DNA of 49,557 nucleotides. Origin: Micromonospora sp. CPCC 205371. GTDB lineage: Bacteria; Actinomycetota; Actinomycetes; Mycobacteriales; Micromonosporaceae. The translations under genes and the position numbers were made by a program. Positions within the stretch are counted from its first letter, which is position 1, and the number at the start of each line of letters is the position of its first letter. The DNA lies in the NCBI RefSeq assembly GCF_026130045.1, contig NZ_JAIBNX010000037.1, positions 1 to 49,557 of the forward strand. The letters run 5' to 3'. Positions 16,514-25,054 of this stretch are shown in pieces. The notes under the pieces were generated by a model, which worked only from the letters and a program-made list of their open reading frames with translations, was not told the origin of the DNA and did not search any database.

Positions 16514-17398
16514 TCAACGGTATCGCAGCCGGGCCTGGCGGGGGATCGCGCCGAACTTGCCTGTGTGGAAATCGCGGAAGGCTTGCTCGATCTCGGCCCG
16601 CGTGTTCATCACCATCGGCCCGCCGAACGCGACGGGTTGCCGGATGGGTGGCCCGCTGAAGGTCATTACCACGCTGGCGGTGTCGCCGTCCCCGGTCCGC
16701 AGGTCGATGACAGAACGGTCCGTACCTTGTACGGGGTCGGACCAGGCGGTCTGACCGGCGGTCACGGTCCGCCCGGCGATGCTCAGCGCGCCGGTCAGCA
16801 CGGTGAAGAAGGCCCGGTCGGGGCCGGGCAGGGCGTGTTCGATGCTGCGGTTGGGTTCCAGGGTGATGATCGATCCGGAGATCGGCCAGTGGGTGCGTGC
16901 CGGGCCGGTCAGATCGCCGGCGGCGCCGGCGATGAGGTCGATGCGGGCGCCGTCGTGGTCGATGGCCGGGCGGTCGCCGGCCAGCAGGTCCTGGTAGCGG
17001 GAGTCGACCAGTTTCTTGTCGCCTGGCAGGTTGACCCACAGCTGCAGCAGGTGGGCGCGCTCGTCGCGGAAGGCGAGTTCGCGGTGGATGATCCCGCGGC
17101 CGGCGGTCATCCACTGCACGTCACCGGCGGTCAGCGTGCCGGTGTGCCCGAGGTTGTCGCCGTGTTCGAGGACCCCGTCTAGCACCAGCGTGACCGTCTC
17201 CAGGCCCCGGTGCGGGTGCCATTCGAACCCGGGGGCAGAGAACAGGTCCTCGGCCATGACGAGGAAAGGGTCGGTCAGCGCCGGGTCCTGCGGCGTGAAC
17301 ATCAGGCTCTTGTCGTCGACCTGCGCGTCCGGGCCGAGGTGCAGTTTGTCGTGCACGCGGGCGACGGTCCGGCGCGCGGCGTGCTCCTGGGTCTGCAT
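16514..17398 (-). CDS. Pirin-family cupin protein
   Basis: 294 residues with the two-cupin pirin fold. The N-terminal cupin carries the metal ligands in HPHRGLETVT and in GRGIIHRE, the three His and one Glu that bind iron in pirins. Some members are quercetin dioxygenases and others are redox-linked transcription cofactors; the sequence alone does not decide which. GGAGG is six bases before the ATG. It appears to be a single-gene unit with its own promoter (see 17422-17467), which carries two near-identical palindromes, so tight repressor control is likely. The repressor gene is not evident in the window. Confidence 0.9.
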   Translation of the reverse strand: MQTQEHAARRTVARVHDKLHLGPDAQVDDKSLMFTPQDPALTDPFLVMAEDLFSAPGFEWHPHRGLETVTLVLDGVLEHGDNLGHTGTLTAGDVQWMTAGRGIIHRELAFRDERAHLLQLWVNLPGDKKLVDSRYQDLLAGDRPAIDHDGARIDLIAGAAGDLTGPARTHWPISGSIITLEPNRSIEHALPGPDRAFFTVLTGALSIAGRTVTAGQTAWSDPVQGTDRSVIDLRTGDGDTASVVMTFSGPPIRQPVAFGGPMVMNTRAEIEQAFRDFHTGKFGAIPRQARLRYR

Positions 17399-17421
17399 GT
17401 GTGCCTCCGACCCGACTGAGT

Positions 17422-17467
17422 TGATGCGTCAGTTCAGATCGTAGCTCGATTTTAGATGACGCGTCAA
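17422..17467 (-). promoter_or_regulatory. Pirin promoter with twin 10-bp palindromic operators
   Basis: On the minus strand TTGACG (plus 17462-17467), 18 bases, and TACGAT (plus 17438-17443) form a good -35/-10 pair about 40 bases before the pirin start. A perfect palindrome TGACGCGTCA (17457-17466) overlaps the -35, and TGATGCGTCA (17422-17431), one base off, lies just after the -10 near the transcription start. The centres are 35 bp apart. This is the arrangement of a repressor bound at two sites. Confidence 0.65.
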
Positions 17468-17594
17468 CCAGGTGTCTGCTCAGCCATCCCGGGTGAGGAG
17501 GCGTCGGTCGGCCGGGACGGCGCGCGCCACAGACCAGCCGTCTGCTGTGGGTTGGGCGGTCGGAGCCAGGTGCCTCATGATCCAATGCTCGACA

Positions 17595-18524
17595 TCACGG
17601 AACGAGCGTTGCCGGCATTCTGAAGGCGGTGACATGGTGGGCTCCGACGAAGGCGTTGATCTCGACGATTCGCCGGTCGACAATGCGGAGCACGTCGACG
17701 ACAAGCCCGTCGTAGTACGGGCTGCCGGGTCGGCGGAGGTAGTTGACCAGCGCAGGTCGCCCGTTGGCGCTGGATGGGAAGGTGCGCCAGTCCAGCGGTC
17801 GGGCGAGGAATTCGGTCACCGCGTCGATTCCCACTACCGCCGGCTCGGGCGGCATCGTGATCCGCACGTCATCGGCGAGAAGTATCCGGATGCTCTCGGG
17901 ATCGGTCGCCTCCGCGTATCGGCGCAGGATCGCCCGATCCTCGGCCGTCAGCGTCGGGCGACGCCAGTCCTGCGGGTCGGCGGGGGCGTGGCGGCGTATT
18001 GTGCCGCGCGCCCTCTGGATCAGACTGTTGGCGGCCGAGACGGCTACGCCGAGGGCATCGGCGATCTCCGCCGGCGTCCACCCGTTCACGTCGCGCAGCA
18101 CGAACGCTGCCCGCTGCCGTGGGGGCAGGTACATGAGCGCGGCGATCAGCGCTAGCTCCACGATCTCCTGCGCCCCGAGGTCGGACTCGATGTCTTCGGT
18201 GAGCAGCTCGTCGGGATACGGCCCGATCGGCGTGCTCCACTCGAGGATGTGGCCGACTGGCAACGTCCGTCGCTCGGCTGCCTTACGGCCGTCGAGAAAT
18301 AGGTTGGTGGCGATTCGGTACAGCCAGGTCCGCGCCGAGGCGCGGCCCTGGAAACGGTCGCGAGCGCGCCAGGCGCGCAGGAAGGTCTCCTGCATGAGGT
18401 CGTTTGCGTCCGCGACGTTGCCGGCGAGTCGGTAGCAGTGTGCGTGCAGGTCGCGCCGGTGAACGTCGTACGCGTCCTGCAGCCAGGCGTCCTGCTCACT
18501 GGGCGCTTTGCGTCTCACGGTCAT
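17595..18524 (-). CDS. ECF RNA polymerase sigma factor with C-terminal SnoaL-like domain
   Basis: 309 residues. Region 2 (about 25-90, with DANDLMQETFLRAWR) and region 4 (about 130-185, LPPRQRAAFVLRDV and the EIADALGV helix) are followed by about 110 residues of SnoaL/NTF2-like fold. This is the SigG/ECF56-like plan, in which the fused C-terminal domain replaces an anti-sigma factor and tunes activity. AGGAGC precedes the ATG. The gene is divergent from a DUF899 gene across 140 bp, and the pair is probably co-regulated (inference). Confidence 0.9.
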   Translation of the reverse strand: MTVRRKAPSEQDAWLQDAYDVHRRDLHAHCYRLAGNVADANDLMQETFLRAWRARDRFQGRASARTWLYRIATNLFLDGRKAAERRTLPVGHILEWSTPIGPYPDELLTEDIESDLGAQEIVELALIAALMYLPPRQRAAFVLRDVNGWTPAEIADALGVAVSAANSLIQRARGTIRRHAPADPQDWRRPTLTAEDRAILRRYAEATDPESIRILLADDVRITMPPEPAVVGIDAVTEFLARPLDWRTFPSSANGRPALVNYLRRPGSPYYDGLVVDVLRIVDRRIVEINAFVGAHHVTAFRMPATLVP

Positions 18525-18664
18525 CGTGGTCGCTCCTGATGAGGCGGTGTGGGCAGCACCCTAACAACGGACGCCGCCGCGGACGGCTCGAACTCGACCG
18601 ATGACGGTCCACGGGCTGGCTCGTCGGTAACTGTGACCGGCCACTGCATCACGAAGGAGTCAAC

Positions 18665-19354
18665 ATGACCGCAACGCCCGAGATCGTCGACCGCGAGAGC
18701 TGGCTGCGCGAGCGGGCCGTCCTCCTCGCCCGCGAGAAGGCCCACACCCGTGAGGGCGACGCCATCGCCGCCGCACGGCGCCGGCTGCCGATGGTCGAGG
18801 TAGACGCCACCGTCGAGCTCGTTGGCCCGCACGGCGCGACCCCACTGCGTGACATCTTCCAAGGCCGCGGCCAGCTGCTCGCCTGCAAACACATGTGGCA
18901 CCTCGGCAAGAGGTTCGAGGACCAGTGCCCTGGCTGCACCGCGACCGTGTGGAACTTCCAGGACGCTACCTACCTCGAGGCCCGCGGCGTGACGTTTGCG
19001 ATCTGGTGCGAGGGGCCTTACGAGGAGTTCGCGCCCTACCGCGAGTTCATGGGCTACCAGGCACCGTGGTACTCCCTGCATGGCGTAGACGAGCCCGGCA
19101 TCTCCGACGGCTGGATCACCACCTACCTGCGCGTCGGCGACCGGGTCTTCCAGACCTACGAGACAGACGGCCGCGGCTGCGAGGCGATGATGCCGGCACT
19201 TCAACTCCTCGACATGACCATCTACGGCCGCCAGGAGGAATGGGAGGACTCGCCCGATGGCTGGCCGCAGGACCCGACACAGAGCTGGTTCCACCGCGAT
19301 GGACGCCCAATCCCACAGTGGACCCGCCCAGGGGTCGATCCAACGGAGGCATGA
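18665..19354 (+). CDS. DUF899 thioredoxin-like family protein
   Basis: 229 residues matching the DUF899 family: an N-terminal helical part, then ACKHMWHLG, CPGCTATVW and FQDATYLEARGVTFA in a thioredoxin-like core. The family's function is not settled and a redox role is assumed from the fold. AAGGAG sits six bases before the ATG. It is divergent from the ECF sigma factor gene and convergent with the PL8 lyase gene. The 73 bases after its stop contain a short CTCGCC/GGCGAG hairpin. Confidence 0.85.
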   Translation: MTATPEIVDRESWLRERAVLLAREKAHTREGDAIAAARRRLPMVEVDATVELVGPHGATPLRDIFQGRGQLLACKHMWHLGKRFEDQCPGCTATVWNFQDATYLEARGVTFAIWCEGPYEEFAPYREFMGYQAPWYSLHGVDEPGISDGWITTYLRVGDRVFQTYETDGRGCEAMMPALQLLDMTIYGRQEEWEDSPDGWPQDPTQSWFHRDGRPIPQWTRPGVDPTEA

Positions 19355-19427
19355 CCCTCGCGGTTTCCGAAATACTCCAGGCCTTTGGCTCGCCTACGGC
19401 GGGGGCGTGGCGAGGCTCCTGCCTGTG

Positions 19428-21791
19428 TCAGCGGGTGAAGGTGGCTGTCATGGTGCGTCCGAACGTGCTGGTCCGCACGTCGAGCGCGATTGTGTCGCCG
19501 GTGGATAAGACGGTGACCGTGCTGTCCTTGTGGAGCAGGCGGTAGTCGCTGTTGCCCGCCGCCACACTGACGCGAATGGTGGCGCCGGAGCGGTTCGGGT
19601 CGGCGACGGCGATAGTGAGCCTGTTGTCCTTCTCCTGCACGATGACGCTGCAGGCCCGCTTCACCGTGATGCTCCCGGTCGTGCCACCGGCCGAATCCCA
19701 GATGTTGGCCATCGTGATACCGGTGGCTCCCTGACGCACCGATTGGACCTTCTCGTTGTTGTTGAGGATTGTCACGTTGCGGTTCGTGTAGAGCTGCGCG
19801 GTGCGTTCGACCGTCGCTTTTGGAGCAACGAGGTAGATGTACGAAGCCTTGGTGGGGTTGATCCCGTGGTCCTGTGAAAGCGTCAGATACCGCCGCGTGA
19901 TCGGCGTGGTCGACCCGCTGGAATCGATGTCGCGGTAGCTGCCGGTGCGTTCGTAGCGGTGGGCTCGCAGGGTCCGCGGGTTCGGGAAGATGTAGCCGCC
20001 CACGCCCTCCAGATGCGCCCACTGCGCGTCGGTCCACGTCTGGGAGGTGTTCTGCGCATACGGCCACTCCTGGCCGTTGACGATCAGCCGGTTCTCGCCG
20101 CTGGCGTGCAGGTTGCGGGTTTCCAGGAACGTCTCGACGCGGTATCCCGACGTGGAGGTGATGCCGTGGCCCGCGGCCACCACGTACTCGTCGAAGCAGA
20201 ACCACGACTTCTTGGCTGTGAGGTCGGTCGTGGCCGCCTGTAGGGTCATGCCGACGGCCGCGTACCTGCCGTCGAGCACCGCACCGCCGGCCCACCTCGT
20301 CGTGGGAAGGCCCCGGCCGCCGCGGTCTTCGACCGGCTTGCGATCGACGGTGGTGCCCGCCAGCCGGTACGGGTCGACCGTTGGCCAGAACGCGTCGCTG
20401 TACTGGGTGGGGTCGTCGTCGTAGATGTAGGTCATGCCCGCGCCGGTGTGGAAACCCTTGAGGTTCTCCCCGTTTATGGACTCATAACGGGCGATCCGTT
20501 CGCATGTCATGGAGATGGCGAAGGCCCAGCCGTTGCGGCGGTGGACCGCGCGGGCCATATTGCGGAAGATCCAGCTGGCATCCGGCTCAGGGGTCGGCGT
20601 GATGCTCGTGTCGTGCAGCAACGCGGAAACCAGGGCCGTGCGCGCTACGCTCGCACCGTTGTAGGGGCCACGCGCGCCACTGCGGTCGTACCAGCCACGT
20701 ACCGCCGAGCGCCACCGGAGCGCCATCGTGGCGTCGACGCCGTGGGCGAGTCGCAGGATCGCCGCCGCCGCGTTGTGGCCGGAAGCGAGCTCGCTGTAGC
20801 CCGTGCGCGCGATCGCCCGGCCGTTGACCATGCTCATCATGCGGCCGTTGTGCACCAGCCGGCCCCACCCCGTTTCCACGGCGCCCAGCAGGTTGGCGAG
20901 GGCGGGATCGGTGAGTTCCCACGCCGATCCGCGCAGCAGCGCCAGCAGGTGCGCCATCCCGGAGAGCTGGACCAGACCATACGCGCCGGAGTACGCGACG
21001 TTGTTGTGCTGGATGAACGAGCCGTCGGCGTAGAGGCCGTCGCCGGTGGCGACGTATTCGCAGACGACCGGAAGGCCGTCGACGGCACGCTGGATGCGCG
21101 CGGACGATCGGCTCGCGATGCCTTCCACCAGGGCGGCCTGGCACAGGTCGACCCGGTTGGCACCGGTGGACAGCTTGCGCCGCTCGTCGATGTAGTTGTG
21201 GCAGGGGTCCGGTACGAAATGCCGGATCGCTGCCACGTAGCGGTCTTTGGCGGCGCTGGGAATCTGGCCGTCGAGCAGCACCAGGCAGTTGGCCAGCGGG
21301 CGGGATGTGCCGATCTCCCAGTCCCACCAGTTGCCGAACTCGGCGCGGCCGGCGAAGTAGACGACGCGATTGGCCGTGTCCAGGCCCGCGAGGATGTCCG
21401 CCAGCAGGGCGGCGCTGTGGTGGTGCTTCGACCCCGGGGTGTACCAGGCGGTCGCCATTGCCTGCAGCCGGGCATACGAGGTGGTGATCGGACTGGAATC
21501 GACCGTCTGCGCCAGAGCCAGGTCGCTGAACACCTTCGTCCGGTTGGAGCTCCGATCGATCAGCGCGACATTGGCGTCGACGCTGCTGTCCATCCGCTGC
21601 AGCGCGGCGACGAATTCCGGCTTGTCCAGATCCACCGCGCCTGCTCCGGTGAGGAGCTCACACCACCGGTTCCTGAGGTCGGCGTAGGCGTCAAGCACGG
21701 TGACGTCCGCACGCGCGGCGTACGCCCCGAGCACCACCGCTCCGGCGCCCAGTGCGGGCGCCACGATGACACCCCGGCGGGAAACGCCCAT
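19428..21791 (-). CDS. Secreted polysaccharide lyase family 8 (hyaluronate/chondroitin/xanthan lyase type)
   Basis: 787 residues. A twin-arginine-type signal peptide (SRRGVIVAPALGAG) precedes an alpha/alpha toroid and beta-sandwich domains. NWWDWEIGT (154-162), Asn212 in TGANRVDLC, His262 and Tyr271 in QHNNVAYSGAYG fit the PL8 catalytic set; the Asn-His-Tyr spacings of 50 and 9 equal those I recall for pneumococcal hyaluronate lyase. It cleaves an acidic polysaccharide by beta-elimination outside the cell. The exact substrate cannot be told. ATG 21791 has GAGG upstream; ATG 21824 is an alternative. A palindrome lies 132 bases upstream. It is a single gene, convergent with the DUF899 gene. Confidence 0.92.
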   Translation of the reverse strand: MGVSRRGVIVAPALGAGAVVLGAYAARADVTVLDAYADLRNRWCELLTGAGAVDLDKPEFVAALQRMDSSVDANVALIDRSSNRTKVFSDLALAQTVDSSPITTSYARLQAMATAWYTPGSKHHHSAALLADILAGLDTANRVVYFAGRAEFGNWWDWEIGTSRPLANCLVLLDGQIPSAAKDRYVAAIRHFVPDPCHNYIDERRKLSTGANRVDLCQAALVEGIASRSSARIQRAVDGLPVVCEYVATGDGLYADGSFIQHNNVAYSGAYGLVQLSGMAHLLALLRGSAWELTDPALANLLGAVETGWGRLVHNGRMMSMVNGRAIARTGYSELASGHNAAAAILRLAHGVDATMALRWRSAVRGWYDRSGARGPYNGASVARTALVSALLHDTSITPTPEPDASWIFRNMARAVHRRNGWAFAISMTCERIARYESINGENLKGFHTGAGMTYIYDDDPTQYSDAFWPTVDPYRLAGTTVDRKPVEDRGGRGLPTTRWAGGAVLDGRYAAVGMTLQAATTDLTAKKSWFCFDEYVVAAGHGITSTSGYRVETFLETRNLHASGENRLIVNGQEWPYAQNTSQTWTDAQWAHLEGVGGYIFPNPRTLRAHRYERTGSYRDIDSSGSTTPITRRYLTLSQDHGINPTKASYIYLVAPKATVERTAQLYTNRNVTILNNNEKVQSVRQGATGITMANIWDSAGGTTGSITVKRACSVIVQEKDNRLTIAVADPNRSGATIRVSVAAGNSDYRLLHKDSTVTVLSTGDTIALDVRTSTFGRTMTATFTR

Positions 21792-21922
21792 GATCGCCTC
21801 ATTCGTGAAGTAGGTGTGGGTCATCCCGCCGGAGCGGCCAACGGCGGCGGTGTAGCCACTCACCGTCGCCGCTTCGAGAACAGGAGATCACCTTCGCGAA
21901 CAACTGTGAAGACCACGTCATG

Positions 21923-21944
21923 CGCTTGCAGGTTCCTGCAAGCG
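21923..21944 (-). promoter_or_regulatory. Palindromic operator upstream of the PL8 lyase gene
   Basis: CGCTTGCAGG and CCTGCAAGCG form a perfect 10-bp inverted repeat around TT; the core is TTGCAG-N4-CTGCAA. The same core stands upstream of the LamG gene at 47290-47305. The remaining part of the 21792-22185 gap has no recognisable gene. Confidence 0.6.
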
Positions 21945-22185
21945 TGCCGTCGCATCACGACGCAACAAATCCACGACAGTTGCGGCACGTTGGAACACGG
22001 TCACCCGGCACGCGACAGCCCGTTGCCGCGGCGAGGCCGCCGATCCCGTCACCGATCACGATCGTGCTCTTCGGTCGGCGACGGCCCGGCGCTACGGTCA
22101 CCGCTGCCCTTCGGCCATCCTGAGCGCGCGCGGGGCGCCATGGTCCATATTGAGCGGACCCGAAGGCGGCAGAGATCGTCGCTGA

Positions 22186-22782
22186 TCAGGGCTCGCGGGC
22201 GCCGTACAGGCGCAGGATGCTTTGGCGCAGAGCCGCCGCCGCCTGCGCGGTGGTCATGCGGCCGGCGGCGACCTCGCCACCGGCGGCATGACCGAGCGTG
22301 ATGGTCGCAGAGACCAACCAGGCCGGACTCAGGGTGCCGTCGAATTCGCCGCTGGCCTGGCCCCGCCTGATTAGGCGCTCCAGGCGCTCGGTGACCGGGG
22401 CATGCTGACGGTCGGAGTCCGCCTGGCCAACGGCGGTCACCGAGGGGTGTAGAAGCAGCGGGTAATGGTCGAACAGCCGCCAGGTGACGTCCAGCCAGCG
22501 CAGCAGCGCCTCGGTGACGGTGCGGTTGTCAACGTGGGCGGCGTCGAGGGCGGCGACGGATTCGGCGGTGATGCGGTCGATGACCGCAGTCACCAGCAGC
22601 GGCCGGGACGGGTAGTGGGCGTACACGGTCTGGCGGGTGACGCCAGCCGCGGCGGCGACCTGTTCCACCTTCGCGTCCGGATGCCGACCGAGCACCTCGA
22701 CGGCGGCGTCGAGGACAGCGGCGGCGCTGCGCTCGGCGTCCGAACGCCGCCGTCGGCGCCGACCATCCGTTATCTCTGACAC
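22186..22782 (-). CDS. TetR-family transcriptional regulator
   Basis: 198 residues. The N-terminal HTH (about 18-65) contains VEQVAAAAGVTRQTVYAHYPSR, of which the VTRQTVYAHY recognition helix is typical of TetR proteins. The helical C-terminal ligand domain (about 70-195) is not informative. The start is GTG. The left arm of a large inverted repeat covers this start, so the protein very likely represses both itself and the divergent NTF2-like gene at 22853. Confidence 0.9.
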   Translation of the reverse strand: MSEITDGRRRRRRSDAERSAAAVLDAAVEVLGRHPDAKVEQVAAAAGVTRQTVYAHYPSRPLLVTAVIDRITAESVAALDAAHVDNRTVTEALLRWLDVTWRLFDHYPLLLHPSVTAVGQADSDRQHAPVTERLERLIRRGQASGEFDGTLSPAWLVSATITLGHAAGGEVAAGRMTTAQAAAALRQSILRLYGAREP

Positions 22783-22833
22783 GTTGTCTAACCTACCGCC
22801 TGGGCATTACCGTAGACACGGTGTCAAAGATAA
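22770..22833. promoter_or_regulatory. Large paired operator between TetR and NTF2-like genes
   Basis: Arms at 22770-22790 and 22813-22833 are inverted copies, 18 of 21 bases matching. Each holds a smaller palindrome: GACA-CGT-TGTC on the left and GACAC-G-GTGTC on the right. Two dimers of the divergent TetR protein could bind here. The left arm covers the TetR start codon. Confidence 0.7.
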
Positions 22834-22852
22834 GTCGATTCAGGGAGCTCAC

Positions 22853-23227
22853 ATGACGCCCCGTACCGATTTGCGCGGCTATCTGGTCCGCTATCCGCAG
22901 GAGGCAGGGCTGGGTGACGAAGATCCGGCGATGGTGCTGGACCGCTACCACGCGCCGGACTACGAACTGGTCAACGACGGCGTGCTGCTGGACCGGAAGC
23001 GGCTGCTGGATCACATCCATCCGGCCCGCAAACGGGCCGTTGGTCTGCGTGTCGAGGTGGAGCAGGCGTTGGTGGACGGCGACCAGGTCGCCGCCCGGTA
23101 CCGGCTCATCGCGAAGCTGCGTAAGGGCGGCACCATCACCACGGAGATCTACATGTTCGGGGAGCTGGCTGCCGACGGGCGGCTACGCCGCACCGTCCAA
23201 GCCACGCGGACGATCCCATCCGATTAG
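22853..23227 (+). CDS. SnoaL/NTF2-like small protein
   Basis: 124 residues of predicted cone-shaped alpha+beta-barrel type (helix-rich N-terminus, then strands VEVEQALVDGDQVAARYR and EIYMFGELA). Such proteins are isomerases, hydrolases or ligand binders; no catalytic residue can be assigned here. GGGAG precedes the ATG. It is divergent from the TetR gene under a shared operator, so expression is probably ligand-induced. Confidence 0.7.
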   Translation: MTPRTDLRGYLVRYPQEAGLGDEDPAMVLDRYHAPDYELVNDGVLLDRKRLLDHIHPARKRAVGLRVEVEQALVDGDQVAARYRLIAKLRKGGTITTEIYMFGELAADGRLRRTVQATRTIPSD

Positions 23228-23296
23228 TTCCGCAGGTACGCCCAGCGGCGCCCCAGACGGCAATGACCACAGGGCGGGTTCGTTACGGCCGGACAA

Positions 23297-23346
23297 CGGC
23301 ACGGGTGCCCCACCCCGATCCGAATGGGCGTGGGGCACCCGTGCCG
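23297..23346. terminator. Strong bidirectional terminator
   Basis: A perfect 17-bp stem (CGGCACGGGTGCCCCAC at 23297-23313, complement at 23330-23346) with a 16-base loop lies between the convergent NTF2-like and DUF305 genes. Confidence 0.75.
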
Positions 23347-23354
23347 CGTGGGTG

Positions 23355-23969
23355 CTACAGCCGATTCAGGATCGCGTTGAGTGTGGCGACCTCCTCGGTC
23401 TGGGTCTTTTCGATGGTGGCCGCCAGGGCTTTGGCCTCGGCATTGGCGCCGTCGGTCTGCTCGTCACGTGCCATCTGGATGGCGCCTTCGTGGTGCTCGA
23501 TCATCATCTGGGTGAACATGCGGTCGAATTCGGCGCCGGTAGCGGATTCGAGCTTGGTCATGTCGGCGTCGGACATCATGCCGTGGGCGTCGTGCCCGGC
23601 GTCCGGGGCGGCGGTGGATTGACCCCAGCCGGTCAGCCAACCGGTCATGGCGGTGATCTCCGGAGCTTGGGCTGCCTTTATCTGGCCGGCGAGCTGCTTC
23701 AGTTCGGGGTCCTTGGCGCGGGTCTCCGCCGAGGCGGCCATGTCGACGGCCTGCTGGTGGTGCGGGATCATCATCTGCGCGAACCGCACATCGGCGTCGT
23801 TGAACGCCGCGCCCGAGCTGGTCGCTGCGGTCGGGGACGCGGCGCCATGGTTCATGCCGTCGCCGCTGGCGTCGTCGTTGTTGTTGTCGCCGCAGCCGGC
23901 GGCGAGGGCGAGAACGGCCAGCGCCGCGCCGGACAGCAGTGCGCGGCGCAGCGTGAACACGCGTGTCAT
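23355..23969 (-). CDS. DUF305 lipoprotein
   Basis: 204 residues. The lipobox LAAGC (Cys26) marks an exported lipoprotein. Two ferritin-like helical repeats carry MMIPHHQQAVDMA and MMIEHHEGAIQMA, the paired-histidine signature of DUF305 proteins, which are often found near copper-handling genes. A run of Asn/Asp and Met/His-rich segments (DAGHDAHGMM) fits metal binding. The DUF6153 gene lies 89 bp upstream on the same strand and is probably co-transcribed. Role inferred: periplasmic-side metal binding or tolerance. Confidence 0.9.
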   Translation of the reverse strand: MTRVFTLRRALLSGAALAVLALAAGCGDNNNDDASGDGMNHGAASPTAATSSGAAFNDADVRFAQMMIPHHQQAVDMAASAETRAKDPELKQLAGQIKAAQAPEITAMTGWLTGWGQSTAAPDAGHDAHGMMSDADMTKLESATGAEFDRMFTQMMIEHHEGAIQMARDEQTDGANAEAKALAATIEKTQTEEVATLNAILNRL

Positions 23970-24058
23970 GAAGGTGATGCCTTTCGGTCGGTACTTGGCT
24001 TAACGGACACGTGCGTATTGCCGGCGTCGACCGGATGGTCGGACCGGGCGCGGGTGTC

Positions 24059-24478
24059 CTATGTGCGCAGTACCGAAAGGTTGGCTAGTCGTAGCCCGTA
24101 CCCAGGTGGGGGCGGGCCGCGGTTGAGGGCGGTGAGGATCGCGGTGGCTGGCGTGACCTCCGGGTGGCCGCGCTGGAGTGCGGTGGCCGCCCACGCGATG
24201 AGAACCGCGAGTCCGACGCTGGTGAGGATCGCCAGGCACACCTCGAATGGGTGGAGGCCGTCGGGCGTGCCGCAGCTTGGCGCCGCGCGCACATCGTCAC
24301 GGTCGGCGTTCTCGGCCATCGGGGATACACCGTGGGACAGGGCCCCGGCGCAGTGGGTGTCGGTGGGGTGGCCGGTGGTGTGCATGCCGGCGACGCCGAA
24401 CGCGACGAGTGCGAGCAGCAGCATCCGCAGCCCCGCGTATCGTCGCGGCGGCGCACCCGACGCAGTCACCACACCCAT
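24059..24478 (-). CDS. DUF6153-type small membrane protein
   Basis: 139 residues starting MGVVTASG. Two hydrophobic segments (about 17-34 and 80-100) flank a His/Cys-containing exported loop. This resembles DUF6153 proteins, which commonly neighbour DUF305 genes in actinobacteria. Function unknown; a metal-related role is suggested by context only. The frame stays open upstream to 24784, but that stretch has gene-remnant sequence on both strands, so the ATG at 24478 is preferred. Confidence 0.65.
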   Translation of the reverse strand: MGVVTASGAPPRRYAGLRMLLLALVAFGVAGMHTTGHPTDTHCAGALSHGVSPMAENADRDDVRAAPSCGTPDGLHPFEVCLAILTSVGLAVLIAWAATALQRGHPEVTPATAILTALNRGPPPPGYGLRLANLSVLRT

Positions 24479-24510
24479 GACCGGGTTAACGGTAGCCGCC
24501 CTCGGATGGT

Positions 24511-24627
24511 TCACGACGGTTCGGGGTCTATAGGGCGTAGCCCGGCGAGCGTGACCTCGACCAGCCGGTGCACCGCCGCCTCGGAGGGCAGGCTTCCGGA
24601 AGCTGCCATAGCGTGCAGGCAGTAGCC
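24511..24627 (-). pseudogene. Remnant of a TetR-family regulator C-terminus (tentative)
   Basis: A short frame ending AVHRLVEVTLAGLRP plus a few residues and a stop resembles the last helix of many TetR regulators, but no HTH or rest of the protein is found upstream. It lies just before the DUF6153 gene. It could also be chance; the match rests on the last 25 residues. Confidence 0.35.
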
Positions 24628-24655
24628 TGATCCCGGCGGCACGCATGTCGGGTGA

Positions 24656-25045
24656 CCTGGCGGCGTCCACGCTTACGCGTCGGAACGGCGCGGAGGAGGT
24701 AGCGCTCCGTCCGGCACAGCGTCCCCGAGCACCGTCGCAACGCCGGCCACGGGCGCCGCGACGACCACGGCCGTACCGAGCCAATCTCCGTCGTCAACCT
24801 CCACGGACGCGGCTGGCCAACAGATGTGTGACTCGTTGAAGGCGATTGAGGCTGCCGGAGGGGCGACCCCATCGGACCTGGCCGCCGCGGGAGATGTCGG
24901 CGCGAAGTCATCCAACCTCGACATCAGTCGGCAGGCGCAGCTGTTGGCCGCGTACGCGGCGGCTGTGGCTGGGAATCAGGCGGGCGACCTGAGCGGAATG
25001 GTCCAGGACCTGCTGGCGGCATGCCGAGGGAACGGCTACATATAG
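24656..25045 (+). CDS. Ser/Thr-linker and helical domain protein, N-terminus missing
   Basis: 130 codons open from a TGA at 24653. The first 55 residues are Ser/Thr/Ala/Pro-rich, like the linker of an exported lipoprotein. The last 73 (from ATG 24824, MCDSLKAIEAAGG) are a compact helical domain with two cysteines. No start codon precedes the linker and no signal peptide is seen, so the gene looks truncated or frameshifted; the alternative is a short cytosolic protein from 24824. Its stop is nine bases before the GH16-like gene. Unrecognised family. Confidence 0.45.
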   Translation, partial: PGGVHAYASERRGGGSAPSGTASPSTVATPATGAATTTAVPSQSPSSTSTDAAGQQMCDSLKAIEAAGGATPSDLAAAGDVGAKSSNLDISRQAQLLAAYAAAVAGNQAGDLSGMVQDLLAACRGNGYI

Positions 25046-25054
25046 GCACTGAGG

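Noticed and set aside
16369-16659. 96-codon plus-strand frame before the pirin gene end
   Set aside because: It overlaps the pirin coding region antisense and resembles no known protein.
24673-24924. 83-codon minus-strand frame
   Set aside because: It lies antisense to the Ser/Thr-linker/helical piece, has no ribosome site or known domain, and the plus-strand codon pattern is better.
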